Assembly (NCBI GenBank): GCA_023393115.1
Contig: JAEWMS010000041.1
Span: forward strand, 1 to 61,259
Direction of reading: 5' to 3'
Source of the DNA: Bacillota bacterium
Lineage (GTDB): Bacteria > Bacillota > Clostridia > Acetivibrionales > DSM-1351
Length of the DNA: 61,259 nt
Shown here piece by piece: positions 26,311 to 35,828 of the stretch. The position numbers and the translations under genes are program-made. Under the pieces are notes generated by a model. That model searched no databases. It was not told the DNA's origin and was given only the letters and a program-made list of their open reading frames with translations. The first letter of the stretch is position 1, and each line of letters begins with the position of its first letter.

Positions 26311-27630
26311 ATGAGTAAATATATTAATTCTTTATCGCAATTGGGCGTACATATTCCTGAAATTATGCTCCCTGAGAAAAATACAGATTTAAACAAATGG
26401 GCTGTTGTTGCCTGCGATCAATATACTTCAGAACATGAATACTGGAAAGAAGTTGAAGTTCTTACAAAAGGCTATCCCTCAACGTTGAATATCATTTTTC
26501 CGGAGGTCTATCTTGAAGACGGTGATAGTGATGTAAGAATCTCAAGTATTAATTCCACCATGAAAAGCTATATAGAGGATAGAGTGTTGACAGGACTTGA
26601 CGGATGTTTCATTCTGGTGGACAGAAAGACCTCTCATGCGGAATCAAGAAAAGGCTTGATGGTTGCCCTTGATTTGGAATGCTATGATTACAATAAGGGT
26701 TCAAATACCCTGATAAGGGCTACTGAAGGAACTGTGCTCGATCGGCTTCCACCCAGAATTAAAATAAGACAAAATGCCACTATAGAGCTTCCTCATATAA
26801 TGGTTCTTATAGATGATCCTGAAAAAACTGTTATTGAACCCCTGGCTGAAAAGTCGGCTCAGCTTGAAAAACTTTATGACTTTGAGCTGATGATGAACGG
26901 AGGCCATATAAAGGGCTATAAGGTAGACGGTGAAAATGACCTGCAAGCAATTTCAGACGCTCTATCAAAGCTTGCCCAAAAGGAAGTTTTCTGTAATAAA
27001 TATAACGTGGACAACACAAAAGACATCCTTCTCTTTGCCGTAGGCGACGGGAACCACTCCCTTGCTTCTGCAAAAGGTCATTGGGAAAACCTGAAAAAAT
27101 GTCTTACCCCGGAAGAACAGAAAAACCATCCTGCAAGATACGCTCTTGTGGAGTTGGTTAACGTACACGATGAAGGTTTGGTTTTTGAACCTATTCACAG
27201 AGTATTATTCAATGTAAACGCCGAAGATCTTTTAAATGAATTCAAGGCTTTCAGCAGCAATAGATCCAATGAAGGTCATAACTGCACTTCAGGCTGTGCT
27301 GCTCATAAATTCGAGTATATATCCTCCGCCGGGAGAGGTTCCGTAACCATAGAAAACCCAGTCAGTAATCTGGAAGTGGGTACCTTACAGTCTTTTCTGG
27401 ATTATTACATCAAAGAACATTCACAGGTAAAAATCGACTATATTCATGGAGAAGAGGTTGTCACAAAGCTGGGTTCACAAGAAGGCAATATGGGCTTTTA
27501 TCTGCCAGCCATGAATAAAACCGACCTCTTCAAAACTGTAATTCTGGATGGCGCCCTGCCAAGAAAAACCTTTTCAATGGGTGAAGCCGAGGAAAAGCGC
27601 TTCTATCTGGAATGCAGAAAAATAAAGTAG
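26311..27630 (+). CDS. DUF1015 family protein (SerK-like)
   Basis: The 439-residue protein is a full-length DUF1015 member. The conserved opening LNKWAVVACDQYTSEHEYW and the GDGNHSLASAKGHW motif near residue 250 are present. Related proteins of the ParB/sulfiredoxin-like fold include ADP-dependent free-serine kinases (SerK). In many Clostridia DUF1015 genes lie beside serC-serA; here that pair is at 49301-51578, so linkage is loose. TGGAGG precedes the ATG. It is divergent from the PRC-barrel operon. A MITE-like palindrome begins 12 bp after its stop codon and may act as its terminator. Serine kinase activity is an inference from family knowledge. Confidence 0.88.
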   Translation: MSKYINSLSQLGVHIPEIMLPEKNTDLNKWAVVACDQYTSEHEYWKEVEVLTKGYPSTLNIIFPEVYLEDGDSDVRISSINSTMKSYIEDRVLTGLDGCFILVDRKTSHAESRKGLMVALDLECYDYNKGSNTLIRATEGTVLDRLPPRIKIRQNATIELPHIMVLIDDPEKTVIEPLAEKSAQLEKLYDFELMMNGGHIKGYKVDGENDLQAISDALSKLAQKEVFCNKYNVDNTKDILLFAVGDGNHSLASAKGHWENLKKCLTPEEQKNHPARYALVELVNVHDEGLVFEPIHRVLFNVNAEDLLNEFKAFSSNRSNEGHNCTSGCAAHKFEYISSAGRGSVTIENPVSNLEVGTLQSFLDYYIKEHSQVKIDYIHGEEVVTKLGSQEGNMGFYLPAMNKTDLFKTVILDGALPRKTFSMGEAEEKRFYLECRKIK

Positions 27631-27642
27631 AATAAAAAATGG

Positions 27643-27796
27643 TCCGTATCAGTGTACTCCCGAACAGCTCATAGAAATGGTGTCGGACACAAAACAGTTA
27701 GAGTAATTCTCTTGTCATAAAATTCCTCTAACTGTTTCTAACCATCCTTCCACATTTCTATGAGCTGTTCTCACGTACAATAACTTTCTTTATAAC
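27643..27796. repeat. MITE-like imperfect palindrome, copy A
   Basis: A 154-bp near-palindrome: the outer arms CGAACAGCTCATAGAAATG / CATTTCTATGAGCTGTTC and the inner arms AAAACAGTTAGAG / CTCTAACTGTTT pair around a centre near 27720. It recurs inverted at 51657-51809 with roughly 85-90% identity. It encodes no protein. It lies between the convergent DUF1015 and ureD genes. Confidence 0.85.
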
Positions 27797-27865
27797 ATAT
27801 ATCTATTTACCCCATTTATTACTATATTTTTCTTTTTCAGTGTAGGAATATTTGTGTTTAAGAAT

Positions 27866-28675
27866 CTAAATTGTATTACGGGTATTGTAAATCACATTTC
27901 GAATATTCCCAGTTATGCCTTCCAGATAATCACTGCTATTTGCCAATATCCGTATGATTATTCCATATTTATAGGTAGTTGATATTCCGGCTTCAACATC
28001 CCGGTATTCCTTAATTGCGCCATACAGCCTTTCCTGCAAAGCTTCCCTTTTCATTTCATCATGGAAATAGGCCACGGTAGCCTGATGTGTATAGCCTTCG
28101 AAAAAACCAAGCTCATTTAAGTCCTGAGCATCAGGTCTTAATTCCTGATTATCTGAAAAAATCAGATCATTGCAATAAAACACTTTATTGTGACTTTTAT
28201 ACCTTTTAAAATTAAACCGTTCTCCACTTTTATCCCTTCCACAGGCTACAATTTCTGAATAAAGGTATTGAGCCCCCTTGAACAGATAACAGGTGCTTTC
28301 ACTATAAAAATCCGAATCTCCGAAGGGAATGGAAGGCTTGGGGTCATAGTCAAAGCAGGCATCCTCCTGTACATAAAATAGATTTTTCTGTTTAGCATAC
28401 CCATTATTCATTTTATGTATTTTTGTATAGGACTGACCCTGCAGTGACAATGAGGATGCTCTTCCGACTTCAACTTCAGCAAGGTAACTGTCTCCCTCCA
28501 TAACCCCGGCAGATGCACTCATTACCATAACTTCGGCCAAATTACGTTCAAAATTGTAGAAGGGTTTTGCTATTTTATACGGAGCTGTAAAATAAGAGTC
28601 CTCTATGATTGTTATGTTGTTGGAAAACTCTGTTTTTATATAAAGTACACTTTCATTTCCAAACATGTTAATCAA
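27866..28675 (-). CDS. ureD: Urease accessory protein UreD
   Basis: UreD (UreH) binds apo-urease first and forms the UreD-UreF-UreG scaffold and channel through which nickel reaches the UreC active site. The family features are visible: an early YFTAPYKIAKPFY, then GVMEGDSYLAEVEVGRASSLSLQGQSYTKIHKM and the conserved PSIPFGDSDF. From the TTG at 28675 it is 269 residues; GGGAGG lies 6 nt before that TTG, while an upstream TTG (28708) lies before the site. It is the last gene of the operon (order A, B, C, E, F, G, D), 42 bp after ureG. Confidence 0.9.
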   Translation of the reverse strand: MINMFGNESVLYIKTEFSNNITIIEDSYFTAPYKIAKPFYNFERNLAEVMVMSASAGVMEGDSYLAEVEVGRASSLSLQGQSYTKIHKMNNGYAKQKNLFYVQEDACFDYDPKPSIPFGDSDFYSESTCYLFKGAQYLYSEIVACGRDKSGERFNFKRYKSHNKVFYCNDLIFSDNQELRPDAQDLNELGFFEGYTHQATVAYFHDEMKREALQERLYGAIKEYRDVEAGISTTYKYGIIIRILANSSDYLEGITGNIRNVIYNTRNTI

Positions 28676-28717
28676 AGTATCACCTCCCTTTACATTAAAA
28701 GCGTTCAAATAAATGAA

Positions 28718-29326
28718 TTAAACTCCCTCCAGAAGTACGCTGCGCTTTATCCAGCTAATAACCTTATCCAGACCCTCATTTGTATTCAGGTTGGTAAATA
28801 CAAAGGGTTTATATCCTCTCATTTTTTTTGAATCCCTGTCCATTACCTCCAAACTGGCTCCCACATATGGGGCAAGGTCGATTTTATTTATAACCAGCAG
28901 GTCTGATCTGGTTATGCCCGGGCCGCCTTTTCTGGGTATTTTATCCCCTTCTGCAACGTCAATAACATATATTGTGGCATCCGCCAATTCGGGGCTGAAG
29001 GTTGCCGATAGATTGTCCCCTCCGCTCTCGATAAATACAATTTCAATGTCTTTGAATTTATTGGTCAATTCCTCAACAGCCTCAAGGTTCATGGAAGCAT
29101 CCTCCCTTATAGCTGTATGCGGACACCCGCCGGTTTCTACACCGATGATCCTTTCAGCGGGTAAAGCACTGTTTTTTATGAGAAATTCCGCATCTTCCTT
29201 TGTATAAATATCATTTGTCACAACTCCTATGCTGTATTCACCAGACAATTTTCTGGTCAATCGCTCTATAAGTGCCGTCTTTCCAGAGCCAACAGGTCCT
29301 CCGATTCCTATTTTAACGTATCCCAT
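28718..29326 (-). CDS. ureG: Urease accessory GTPase UreG
   Basis: UreG is the GTPase that carries nickel and hydrolyses GTP to load urease. The 202-residue protein has the P-loop GPVGSGKT at residues 10-17, the GVETGGCPHTAIREDASMN segment with the nickel-binding CPH motif, ESGGDNLSATFSPELAD, and the guanine-specificity NKIDLAPYVGA. Length and motifs are normal. It lies between ureF and ureD. Confidence 0.97.
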   Translation of the reverse strand: MGYVKIGIGGPVGSGKTALIERLTRKLSGEYSIGVVTNDIYTKEDAEFLIKNSALPAERIIGVETGGCPHTAIREDASMNLEAVEELTNKFKDIEIVFIESGGDNLSATFSPELADATIYVIDVAEGDKIPRKGGPGITRSDLLVINKIDLAPYVGASLEVMDRDSKKMRGYKPFVFTNLNTNEGLDKVISWIKRSVLLEGV

Positions 29327-29400
29327 AATATACTGTTCCTTTCTGCTTCATTTTCAAGAAAACAACTAAAAAGACCGCTGCTTGTGTCCAAGCAAGTCCA

Positions 29401-30123
29401 TCAGGAGATATAAATTCTGGTATAAAGCCGTTCATGCTGCATGGATCTGATATCAAAACCGATACTGCACATTCCCAGATCCTCAAGAGTTAAAGCTCCC
29501 GCTTTTTCCACTATTTCTTCAATATCCTTACGTACCTCAAAAAGTATTTTCTGACCGTCCATCTGACTTATTGGTATCAGCTTTGCACAATTATTTATGA
29601 TCGTTGAAGCGGTATTGTAAGTTATTGCGCACATAGCCTCTTCTTTTCCGATATTGAACAGATAGGCCGTCACTCCATAAACCACACAGTAATTGCTTTG
29701 ACATTTATCAGCTTTAACTGCCTTAAGATACTCGGTAAACAACACTTCATCATTCAATTCTGCCTCAATTATTTTTATAAGCCGCAGTCCCAGTTTTGTA
29801 CTGGCATTGCGCAATTCCATCGGAGCTTTTGACGCACACAGGATATTATTTAATTCAATAATTCGGTCAAGATCATTATTTGCGGCATACTCCCAGGCAA
29901 GTCTCATGGCAAGTAAATCGTTATACAGGTAATTATGTTTTAAGTAGGCAATAACGTATTTCCGGGCCGAGGAGCTGCTGTTCACCAGTTCCTTTTGCAC
30001 ATAGGTTTCAAGCCCGTAGGAATGTGTAAAGCCGCCAATAGGTAAAAGAGGATCGCTGATATGCAGCAGCTGCAAATACGAAGTTTTCTTTGAGCCGGTC
30101 TTATCTCCCGGGTTGTTGTGCAT
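29401..30123 (-). CDS. ureF: Urease accessory protein UreF
   Basis: UreF bridges UreD and UreG and acts as a check on GTP hydrolysis during nickel insertion. The 240-residue helical protein shows the family start LLHISDPLLPIGGFTHSYGLETYVQ and the later YGVTAYLFNIGKEEAMCAITYNT region. The ATG is at 30123. It is separated from ureE by about 90 bp and from ureG by 74 bp. A slightly extended polar N-terminus (first 14 residues) is the only variation. Confidence 0.94.
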   Translation of the reverse strand: MHNNPGDKTGSKKTSYLQLLHISDPLLPIGGFTHSYGLETYVQKELVNSSSSARKYVIAYLKHNYLYNDLLAMRLAWEYAANNDLDRIIELNNILCASKAPMELRNASTKLGLRLIKIIEAELNDEVLFTEYLKAVKADKCQSNYCVVYGVTAYLFNIGKEEAMCAITYNTASTIINNCAKLIPISQMDGQKILFEVRKDIEEIVEKAGALTLEDLGMCSIGFDIRSMQHERLYTRIYIS

Positions 30124-30214
30124 AATACCAACTCCCTTCTATGCGCATAGCGCGTACACAAATAACAATGAAAAACTGCTGTTCCATCCCTTCCTGCGTA
30201 TGTACATATTTATG

Positions 30215-30709
30215 CTAATGGCCGTGATGATGGTCGTGCTGATGAGAGTGATCGTGATGATGAGCGTGGCCGTGCTGAAGTGCCCCCAAAGGTGTTACCA
30301 ATCTGGCTGAACACTTGTAAGGTTCAAAGCCGCATTTCTTTAAGGCCTCAAGCAGTGGTGGATCATAGGGCATCAGCAGCCTGTCCTCCTGATAAAACAG
30401 TGGAGAATGTCTGTTGCCAATTTCATAGCAGGCCTTGCCCATGGCGGACAAGTTTTGCGGTGTGAGAGCAATACAATCACACTCAGGAATTTGGACCATA
30501 AGTGCACTATTCCCTTCAAGGTGCAAAATGTCTCCATGCTTAAGAGACTTGTCACTACTTAGCTTAATACCTACTTCAACTCCCTTACTGCTTACCTTAT
30601 GAAGTATTCTTTTTGAAACCTCGTACCATTCAATTTCAACAAAATCAATATCAAAACCTGTCAAATTAATTCTGTCAGGTTTACTGCATACAACACTATC
30701 TATAAGCAT
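30215..30709 (-). CDS. ureE: Urease nickel chaperone UreE
   Basis: UreE delivers nickel to UreG. The 164-residue protein has an N-terminal peptide-binding-like domain, the metal-binding domain with conserved IGNRHSPLFYQ, and a long His-rich tail (HGHAHHHDHSHQHDHHHGH), typical of UreEs that also store nickel. The ATG at 30709 follows GGAGG closely; an in-frame start at 30772 would run into ureC and is rejected. It begins just 11 bp after the ureC stop. Confidence 0.94.
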   Translation of the reverse strand: MLIDSVVCSKPDRINLTGFDIDFVEIEWYEVSKRILHKVSSKGVEVGIKLSSDKSLKHGDILHLEGNSALMVQIPECDCIALTPQNLSAMGKACYEIGNRHSPLFYQEDRLLMPYDPPLLEALKKCGFEPYKCSARLVTPLGALQHGHAHHHDHSHQHDHHHGH

Positions 30710-30720
30710 ATGAACCTCCA

Positions 30721-32439
30721 TTAAAATAAAAAATATCTCTGTGCCAATGAGAGCTTTTCCATAGGCTGGCAAGTTATGATTTCACCGTCCACCTTCACCT
30801 CATAGGTCTCAGGATCAACCTCGATTAAAGGGGTTGCATCATTCATTACCATAGACTTTTTGGTAATGCCTCTGCAATCGCTAACCGGTGTCAGATACTT
30901 TTTCAGCTTAAGCCCGTCTAGGCTTCCCGATTCCAGAGACAGCTTTGATACAAAAGTCATGCATGTAGAATTAACCGCTTTCCCATATGCACCGAACATA
31001 TTCCTGTAAATTACCGGCTGGGGAGTTGGAATAGATGCATTTGCATCTCCCATCCTGCTGGCTATTATGAATCCGCCTTTCAATATCATTTCAGGCTTTA
31101 CACTGAACAATGACGGTTTCCATAAAACGATATCAGCAAGCTTGCCCTGTTCCAGAGAACCTACATATTTGGATATCCCATGTGTAATTGCTGGGTTTAT
31201 TGTGTACTTTGCTACATACCTTTTAATTCGTGTATTGTCATTTCTTGAGGTGTCAGGCTTTAAGGGCCCTCTTTGCCGCTTCATTTTGTCTGCTGCCTGC
31301 CAGGTTCTGATTATTACTTCACCAACTCTTCCCATTGCCTGAGAGTCCGAACTCATCATGCTGAACACCCCCATGTCATGGAGAATATCTTCTGCCGCAA
31401 TGGTTTCGGGACGGATTCTTGAATCGGCAAAGGCCACATCCTCCCTGATTCTGCTGTCCAGATGGTGACAAACCATCAGCATATCAAGATGTTCATCAAT
31501 TGTGTTTACTGTAAACGGCATGGTGGGATTTGTGGACGAGGGCAGCACATTCTGATATGCGGCAATTTTGATAATGTCGGGAGCGTGGCCTCCACCGGCA
31601 CCTTCTGTATGAAAGGTATGAATAGTTCTCCCGTTTATAGCCTTAATGGTATCCTCCACAAAACCTGCCTCATTAAGTGTATCTGTATGTATTGCAACCT
31701 GGACATCATACTGGTCGGCCACGCTCAGGCAGGTGTCTATAGCCTTTGGTGTAGTGCCCCAGTCTTCGTGGAGCTTGAGCCCTATGGCACCGGCCCGGAT
31801 TTGTTCCACCAGCGGCTCAGGGAAGGAGGCATTACCCTTACCCAGGAAGCCAAGATTCATTGGAAAGGCTTCAGCAGCTTCCAGCATTCTGAACATATTG
31901 TATTTCCCGGGTGTACAGGTAGTTGCATTGGTTCCGTCGGCCGGACCGGTGCCACCGCCTATCATTGTTGTGATTCCACTGTATAATGCTGTCTCAATCT
32001 GCTGTGGGCATATGAAATGAATATGGGAATCAATCCCTCCGGCCGTTGCTATGAGTCCCTCTCCGGCAATTACCTCTGTGGCTGCTCCAATTACTAGCTC
32101 AGGCGTCACACCCTCCATGGTATCAGGGTTTCCCGACTTTCCTATTCCCACTATTCTGCCATCCTTTATACCAATATCTCCTTTAACAATGCCCCAGGAA
32201 TCAACTACTATCACATTTGTTATAAGCATATCCAGCGCACCACCGTCTCTTGAAACCGAGGAACTCTGACCCATACCGTCCCTGATGGATTTCCCGCCGC
32301 CAAACTTGCATTCATCTCCGTAAACCGTAAAGTCCTGCTCTATTTCCAGGAACAGCTCGGTATCTGCCAGACGCACTCTGTCACCCTTGGTGGGTCCGTA
32401 CATATCAGCGTATTCCTTACCCTTGATACTATAACTCAT
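30721..32439 (-). CDS. ureC: Urease subunit alpha
   Basis: UreC is the catalytic subunit, hydrolysing urea to ammonia and carbamate at a dinickel centre. The 572-residue length is standard. The metal ligands sit in GGIDSHIHFICPQQ (two His), the carbamylated lysine in GAIGLKLHEDWG, and further His in VAIHTDTLNEAGFVED and TFHTEGAGGGHAPD; the mobile flap contains MVCHHLDSRIREDVAFADSRIRPET. All are present, so it should be active once nickel is loaded. It overlaps ureB by 4 bp (ATGA). Confidence 0.98.
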   Translation of the reverse strand: MSYSIKGKEYADMYGPTKGDRVRLADTELFLEIEQDFTVYGDECKFGGGKSIRDGMGQSSSVSRDGGALDMLITNVIVVDSWGIVKGDIGIKDGRIVGIGKSGNPDTMEGVTPELVIGAATEVIAGEGLIATAGGIDSHIHFICPQQIETALYSGITTMIGGGTGPADGTNATTCTPGKYNMFRMLEAAEAFPMNLGFLGKGNASFPEPLVEQIRAGAIGLKLHEDWGTTPKAIDTCLSVADQYDVQVAIHTDTLNEAGFVEDTIKAINGRTIHTFHTEGAGGGHAPDIIKIAAYQNVLPSSTNPTMPFTVNTIDEHLDMLMVCHHLDSRIREDVAFADSRIRPETIAAEDILHDMGVFSMMSSDSQAMGRVGEVIIRTWQAADKMKRQRGPLKPDTSRNDNTRIKRYVAKYTINPAITHGISKYVGSLEQGKLADIVLWKPSLFSVKPEMILKGGFIIASRMGDANASIPTPQPVIYRNMFGAYGKAVNSTCMTFVSKLSLESGSLDGLKLKKYLTPVSDCRGITKKSMVMNDATPLIEVDPETYEVKVDGEIITCQPMEKLSLAQRYFLF

Positions 32440-32813
32440 TTGTTTTCCACCCCTTTAAATCCAAGCCTTGCCGCTCTCTCCAATGCGCTTTCAAAAATCT
32501 CTTTATCATCAAGTTCCCCTGAAGTAAGTCCGTTCAGGCCGAATACAGCCCTGTTTCCGCCGAATACGGTCAGAGTGACCTCTTTTTCTTCTCCCGGCTC
32601 AAATCTTACGGCGGTTCCTGAAGGAATATCCAGTCTTTTTCCATAACTTTGTTTTCTGTTAAACTCAAGACATTTGTTAACCTCAAAAAAATGAAAGTGT
32701 GAGCCTACCTGAACCGGTCTGTCCCCTGTATTGGAGACCTTGACAGTTATGGTCGGTCTTCCGTTATTAAGTGTAATAAATTCGTTTTCAATAATATATT
32801 CTCCGGGTTTCAT
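32436..32813 (-). CDS. ureB: Urease subunit beta
   Basis: UreB is a structural subunit of the (UreABC)3 enzyme. The 125-residue protein begins MKPGEYIIENEFITLNNGR and includes GDRPVQVGSHFHFFEVNKCLEFNR, as in the family. Starts with ATG after AGGAGGTGAACC. Overlaps ureC by four bases, indicating coupled synthesis. Confidence 0.96.
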   Translation of the reverse strand: MKPGEYIIENEFITLNNGRPTITVKVSNTGDRPVQVGSHFHFFEVNKCLEFNRKQSYGKRLDIPSGTAVRFEPGEEKEVTLTVFGGNRAVFGLNGLTSGELDDKEIFESALERAARLGFKGVENK

Positions 32814-32826
32814 GGTGGTTCACCTC

Positions 32827-33129
32827 CTATCTTATGGGATTGTGTACAGTTACCAGCTTTGTTCCGTCTGGAAAGGTTGCCTCAATCTGAATTTCGTGGA
32901 TCATTGAAGCCACTCCCTCCATAACATCCTCCGAGGTTAACAGGTGGGTTCCGAACCGCATAAGCTCGGTAACTGTTTTACCATCCCTGGCTGCTTCCAT
33001 AAGTTCAGCACTTATATAGGCTATAGCCTCGGGATAATTGAGTTTTAAACCTCTGTCCTTTCTTTTTCTTGCCAGTTCCCCTGCGAAATGCAGCATAAGC
33101 TTTTCAGTTTCCTTTGGTGTTAAATGCAT
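32827..33129 (-). CDS. ureA: Urease subunit gamma
   Basis: The 100-residue smallest urease subunit begins MHLTPKETEKLMLHFAGELA and contains LNYPEAIAYISAELMEAARDG and VMEGVASMIHEIQIEATFPDGT, all family-typical. AGGAGG lies before the ATG. It follows urtE by only 20 bp, so urease and the urea transporter are one transcription unit. A, B and C are separate genes, as in most bacteria, not fused as in Helicobacter. Confidence 0.97.
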   Translation of the reverse strand: MHLTPKETEKLMLHFAGELARKRKDRGLKLNYPEAIAYISAELMEAARDGKTVTELMRFGTHLLTSEDVMEGVASMIHEIQIEATFPDGTKLVTVHNPIR

Positions 33130-33149
33130 ATTAACCTCCTAAAGTAAAT

Positions 33150-33842
33150 TTATATTGCCATCTTTTCCTGAATCTCTTTTGGGTCTGTGCCGGTGGTACA
33201 TCCCTCCATTATTATCCTGCCCTTATCAATCAGGTAGAAATAGTCGGCCACTTCAAGAACAAACTCAAGGTACTGCTCCACTATGATCATTGTCATATCG
33301 CCCTGCCTTTTGAGTTGTTTTATAACTCTTGCAATGTCCTGAATAATTGAAGGCTGTATTCCCTCTGTGGGCTCATCCAGAAGCAGAAGCTTTGGCTTGG
33401 ATACAAGTGCTCTGGCTATAGCCAGCTGCTGCTGTTGGCCTCCGCTCAAATCTCCGCCTTTTCTGGTCAGCATTGTCTTTACTATGGGAAACAGTTCATA
33501 AATGTCGTCACTAATAGTGCCTTTGTTTTTATTACGCTCCAAACCCAGCAGCAAATTTTCATAAACGCTCAATTGAGGGAAAATATCTCTTCCCTGAGGA
33601 ACATAACCTATACCTTTAGCTGCTCTGCCGTATGTAGGCATTTTTATGATTTCTTCACCCTCCAGCTTTATACTGCCGCTGGGTGTTTTAACTAGTCCCA
33701 TTATGCTTTTCAGGAAGGTGGTCTTGCCTACGCCGTTTCTACCCAACAGGCATACCACCTGACCCTCTTCAATTTTCATATTTATATTTCTTAAGATAAC
33801 ACTCTCACCGTAGTAACTGCTAACATTGTTAATTTCAAGCAT
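33150..33842 (-). CDS. urtE: Urea ABC transporter ATPase UrtE
   Basis: One of two ATPases of the high-affinity urea importer UrtABCDE (branched-chain amino-acid transporter type). The 230-residue protein has Walker A GRNGVGKTT, signature LSGGQQQQLAIARAL and Walker B LLLLDEPTEGIQPSI; the latter phrase is typical of UrtE. The ATG at 33842 follows AAGGAGG; a GTG at 33887 is rejected. It lies 28 bp after urtD and just before ureA. Confidence 0.94.
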   Translation of the reverse strand: MLEINNVSSYYGESVILRNINMKIEEGQVVCLLGRNGVGKTTFLKSIMGLVKTPSGSIKLEGEEIIKMPTYGRAAKGIGYVPQGRDIFPQLSVYENLLLGLERNKNKGTISDDIYELFPIVKTMLTRKGGDLSGGQQQQLAIARALVSKPKLLLLDEPTEGIQPSIIQDIARVIKQLKRQGDMTMIIVEQYLEFVLEVADYFYLIDKGRIIMEGCTTGTDPKEIQEKMAI

Positions 33843-33870
33843 ATTAACCTCCTTGTCTTTCAAGCTAGCC

Positions 33871-34629
33871 TCACTCACTTCTCTCACGTTCTCCTCGTCC
33901 TAAATATACTTCAATTACTTTAGGATTTTTCTGGACCTTTTCCATATCGCCCTCATCCAGCAGAGCTCCCTCATGAAGCACAGTTACCGTATTGGCACAT
34001 TCTCTTACAAATTCCATGTCATGCTCCACTACTACAATCGAGCACTGTTTGGAAATCTGTCTAAGGAGTTCACCTGTCTTTTCAGTCTCTTTTCTTCCCA
34101 TTCCTGCCACAGGCTCATCCAAAAGCATTATCTCAGGCTCCTGAGCCAACAGCATTCCTATTTCCAGCCATTGCTTCTGTCCGTGTGAAAGCTTGGAAGG
34201 ATAATTATATCTATCTTCATATAAGCCGATTGTATTTAATACAGCTTTAATTCTCTCGTGTTGTTCTCTGGTTAATTTCTTAAAAATAGATGAATAGAGG
34301 GACCTGACTTTTACCGCAGCCAATTCCATATTCTCATATATGGTAATACCGTTAAACACCGACGGTACTTGGAATTTCCTTCCTATTCCCAACTCTACTA
34401 TTTCATGTTCCGAGAGCTTGGTAACGTCACTTCCGTCATGAAAAATTATGTTGCCCGAAGCCGGCTTTACTCTCCCGCAAATGGCATCCAGCAAGGTTGT
34501 TTTACCTGCGCCGTTAGGACCGATGAAAAAGTGAATATCACCTTTTTTTACTGCAGTACTCAAGTTATTAACTGCCTTAAACCCGTCAAAGCTGATTGTT
34601 AAATCATTTATTTCTAGAACCGGACTCAT
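33871..34629 (-). CDS. urtD: Urea ABC transporter ATPase UrtD
   Basis: The second ATPase of the urea importer, 252 residues. Walker A is GPNGAGKTT, the signature is the degenerate LSHGQKQWLEIGMLL found in UrtD/LivG-type ATPases, and Walker B is IMLLDEPVAGMGRKE, followed by the switch His in VVVEHDMEFV. Starts with ATG, 29 bp after the urtC stop. Confidence 0.95.
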   Translation of the reverse strand: MSPVLEINDLTISFDGFKAVNNLSTAVKKGDIHFFIGPNGAGKTTLLDAICGRVKPASGNIIFHDGSDVTKLSEHEIVELGIGRKFQVPSVFNGITIYENMELAAVKVRSLYSSIFKKLTREQHERIKAVLNTIGLYEDRYNYPSKLSHGQKQWLEIGMLLAQEPEIMLLDEPVAGMGRKETEKTGELLRQISKQCSIVVVEHDMEFVRECANTVTVLHEGALLDEGDMEKVQKNPKVIEVYLGRGERERSE

Positions 34630-34658
34630 AGCTATCCACCTCCGTTTTAATTCCTCTT

Positions 34659-35753
34659 TTAATCGGTCAGCATTTCATCTGTTTTCATATCATCTGATTT
34701 TTTTACTTTAATACTGCTCAGCTTGCTTTTTATTTTGCCTACAGTGCCCATCAGTCCGGCTGGCATAAATATAACTACCACTACAAAGGCTATGCCTATG
34801 AAATATGACCATGCTGCCGGAAATTTTTCACTGACACCGCTTTTCATCAAATTGACAAGTATTGCACCGATTATGGCACCATTTAAGCTTCCCCGTCCAC
34901 CGATGGCAACCCATATAACCATTTCAATTGATGGAACTATACCCATTTCAGCCGGTGAAATTATTCCTACCTGGGGCACATATATTGCCCCAGCAATACC
35001 TGCAAGGGCAGCTGAGATACAATAGACAAATACCTTATATGTGGTCGGGTTGTAGCCCGAAAACCTGGCCCTGTTCTCCCCGTCCCGAATGGCAATCAGA
35101 ACTCTGCCCACCATCCTGTTTATGATAAATTTGCAGAATATAAAAGATAACAATAATAAGATAACTGCACTGTAGTACAAGTAAAGTTTTGTTTTACTGT
35201 CGGCCAATGATAAACCAAATATAGTTTTGAAATTTGTTATACCGTTGGTACCGCCGGTAAACTCCTGCTGACCAACAAAAAGTACAACAAATATAATGGA
35301 CAAAGCCTGTGTTAATATCGAAAAGTAAACACCCTTAATTCTGTTTCTAAAAGTCAGATATCCAATTGCCAGAGCAATCAATGTCGGTACAACCACAGCC
35401 ATCAAAATAGCTATCGGAGCTGATTCAAAGGGTTTCCAGAACCAGGGCAAAGTATCCCGTCCGCTCCAGGACATAAAATCCGGAAGCTTTCCGCCCTCTG
35501 CTTCCAGCTTTAAATACATTGCCATACAGTATGCTCCGAGCCCAAAATAAACCCCATGTCCCAGACTTAATATACCTGTATATCCCCAAATCAGATCTAT
35601 TCCCAATGCAAGAATTGCAAAGGCCACGAATTTTCCAAGAAGGTTTGTTCTGAAATCTGATAGAATGATCGGGGCAATACATAAAAGAAACAAAATAATT
35701 ATTATTGTAATATTACTTCTTGCCGCTTTATTTAAAATGCCTATCCGCTTCAT
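34659..35753 (-). CDS. urtC: Urea ABC transporter permease UrtC
   Basis: A LivM-type permease of about 364 residues and eight to ten membrane helices. Family marks include IDLIWGYTGILSLGHGVYFGLGAYCMAMYL and AIRDGENRARFSGYNPTTYKVFVYCISAALAGIAGA. Together with UrtB it forms the pore. The start is the ATG at 35753 after GGGGG; a TTG upstream at 35783 has no site. The end of the protein is a short polar tail. Confidence 0.94.
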   Translation of the reverse strand: MKRIGILNKAARSNITIIIILFLLCIAPIILSDFRTNLLGKFVAFAILALGIDLIWGYTGILSLGHGVYFGLGAYCMAMYLKLEAEGGKLPDFMSWSGRDTLPWFWKPFESAPIAILMAVVVPTLIALAIGYLTFRNRIKGVYFSILTQALSIIFVVLFVGQQEFTGGTNGITNFKTIFGLSLADSKTKLYLYYSAVILLLLSFIFCKFIINRMVGRVLIAIRDGENRARFSGYNPTTYKVFVYCISAALAGIAGAIYVPQVGIISPAEMGIVPSIEMVIWVAIGGRGSLNGAIIGAILVNLMKSGVSEKFPAAWSYFIGIAFVVVVIFMPAGLMGTVGKIKSKLSSIKVKKSDDMKTDEMLTD

Positions 35754-35828
35754 GTTACCCCCTATTCCGCTGTTATGCAGCAAAACAATTATTTATAAAA
35801 CATATTTATATAACACATTTACAACCCA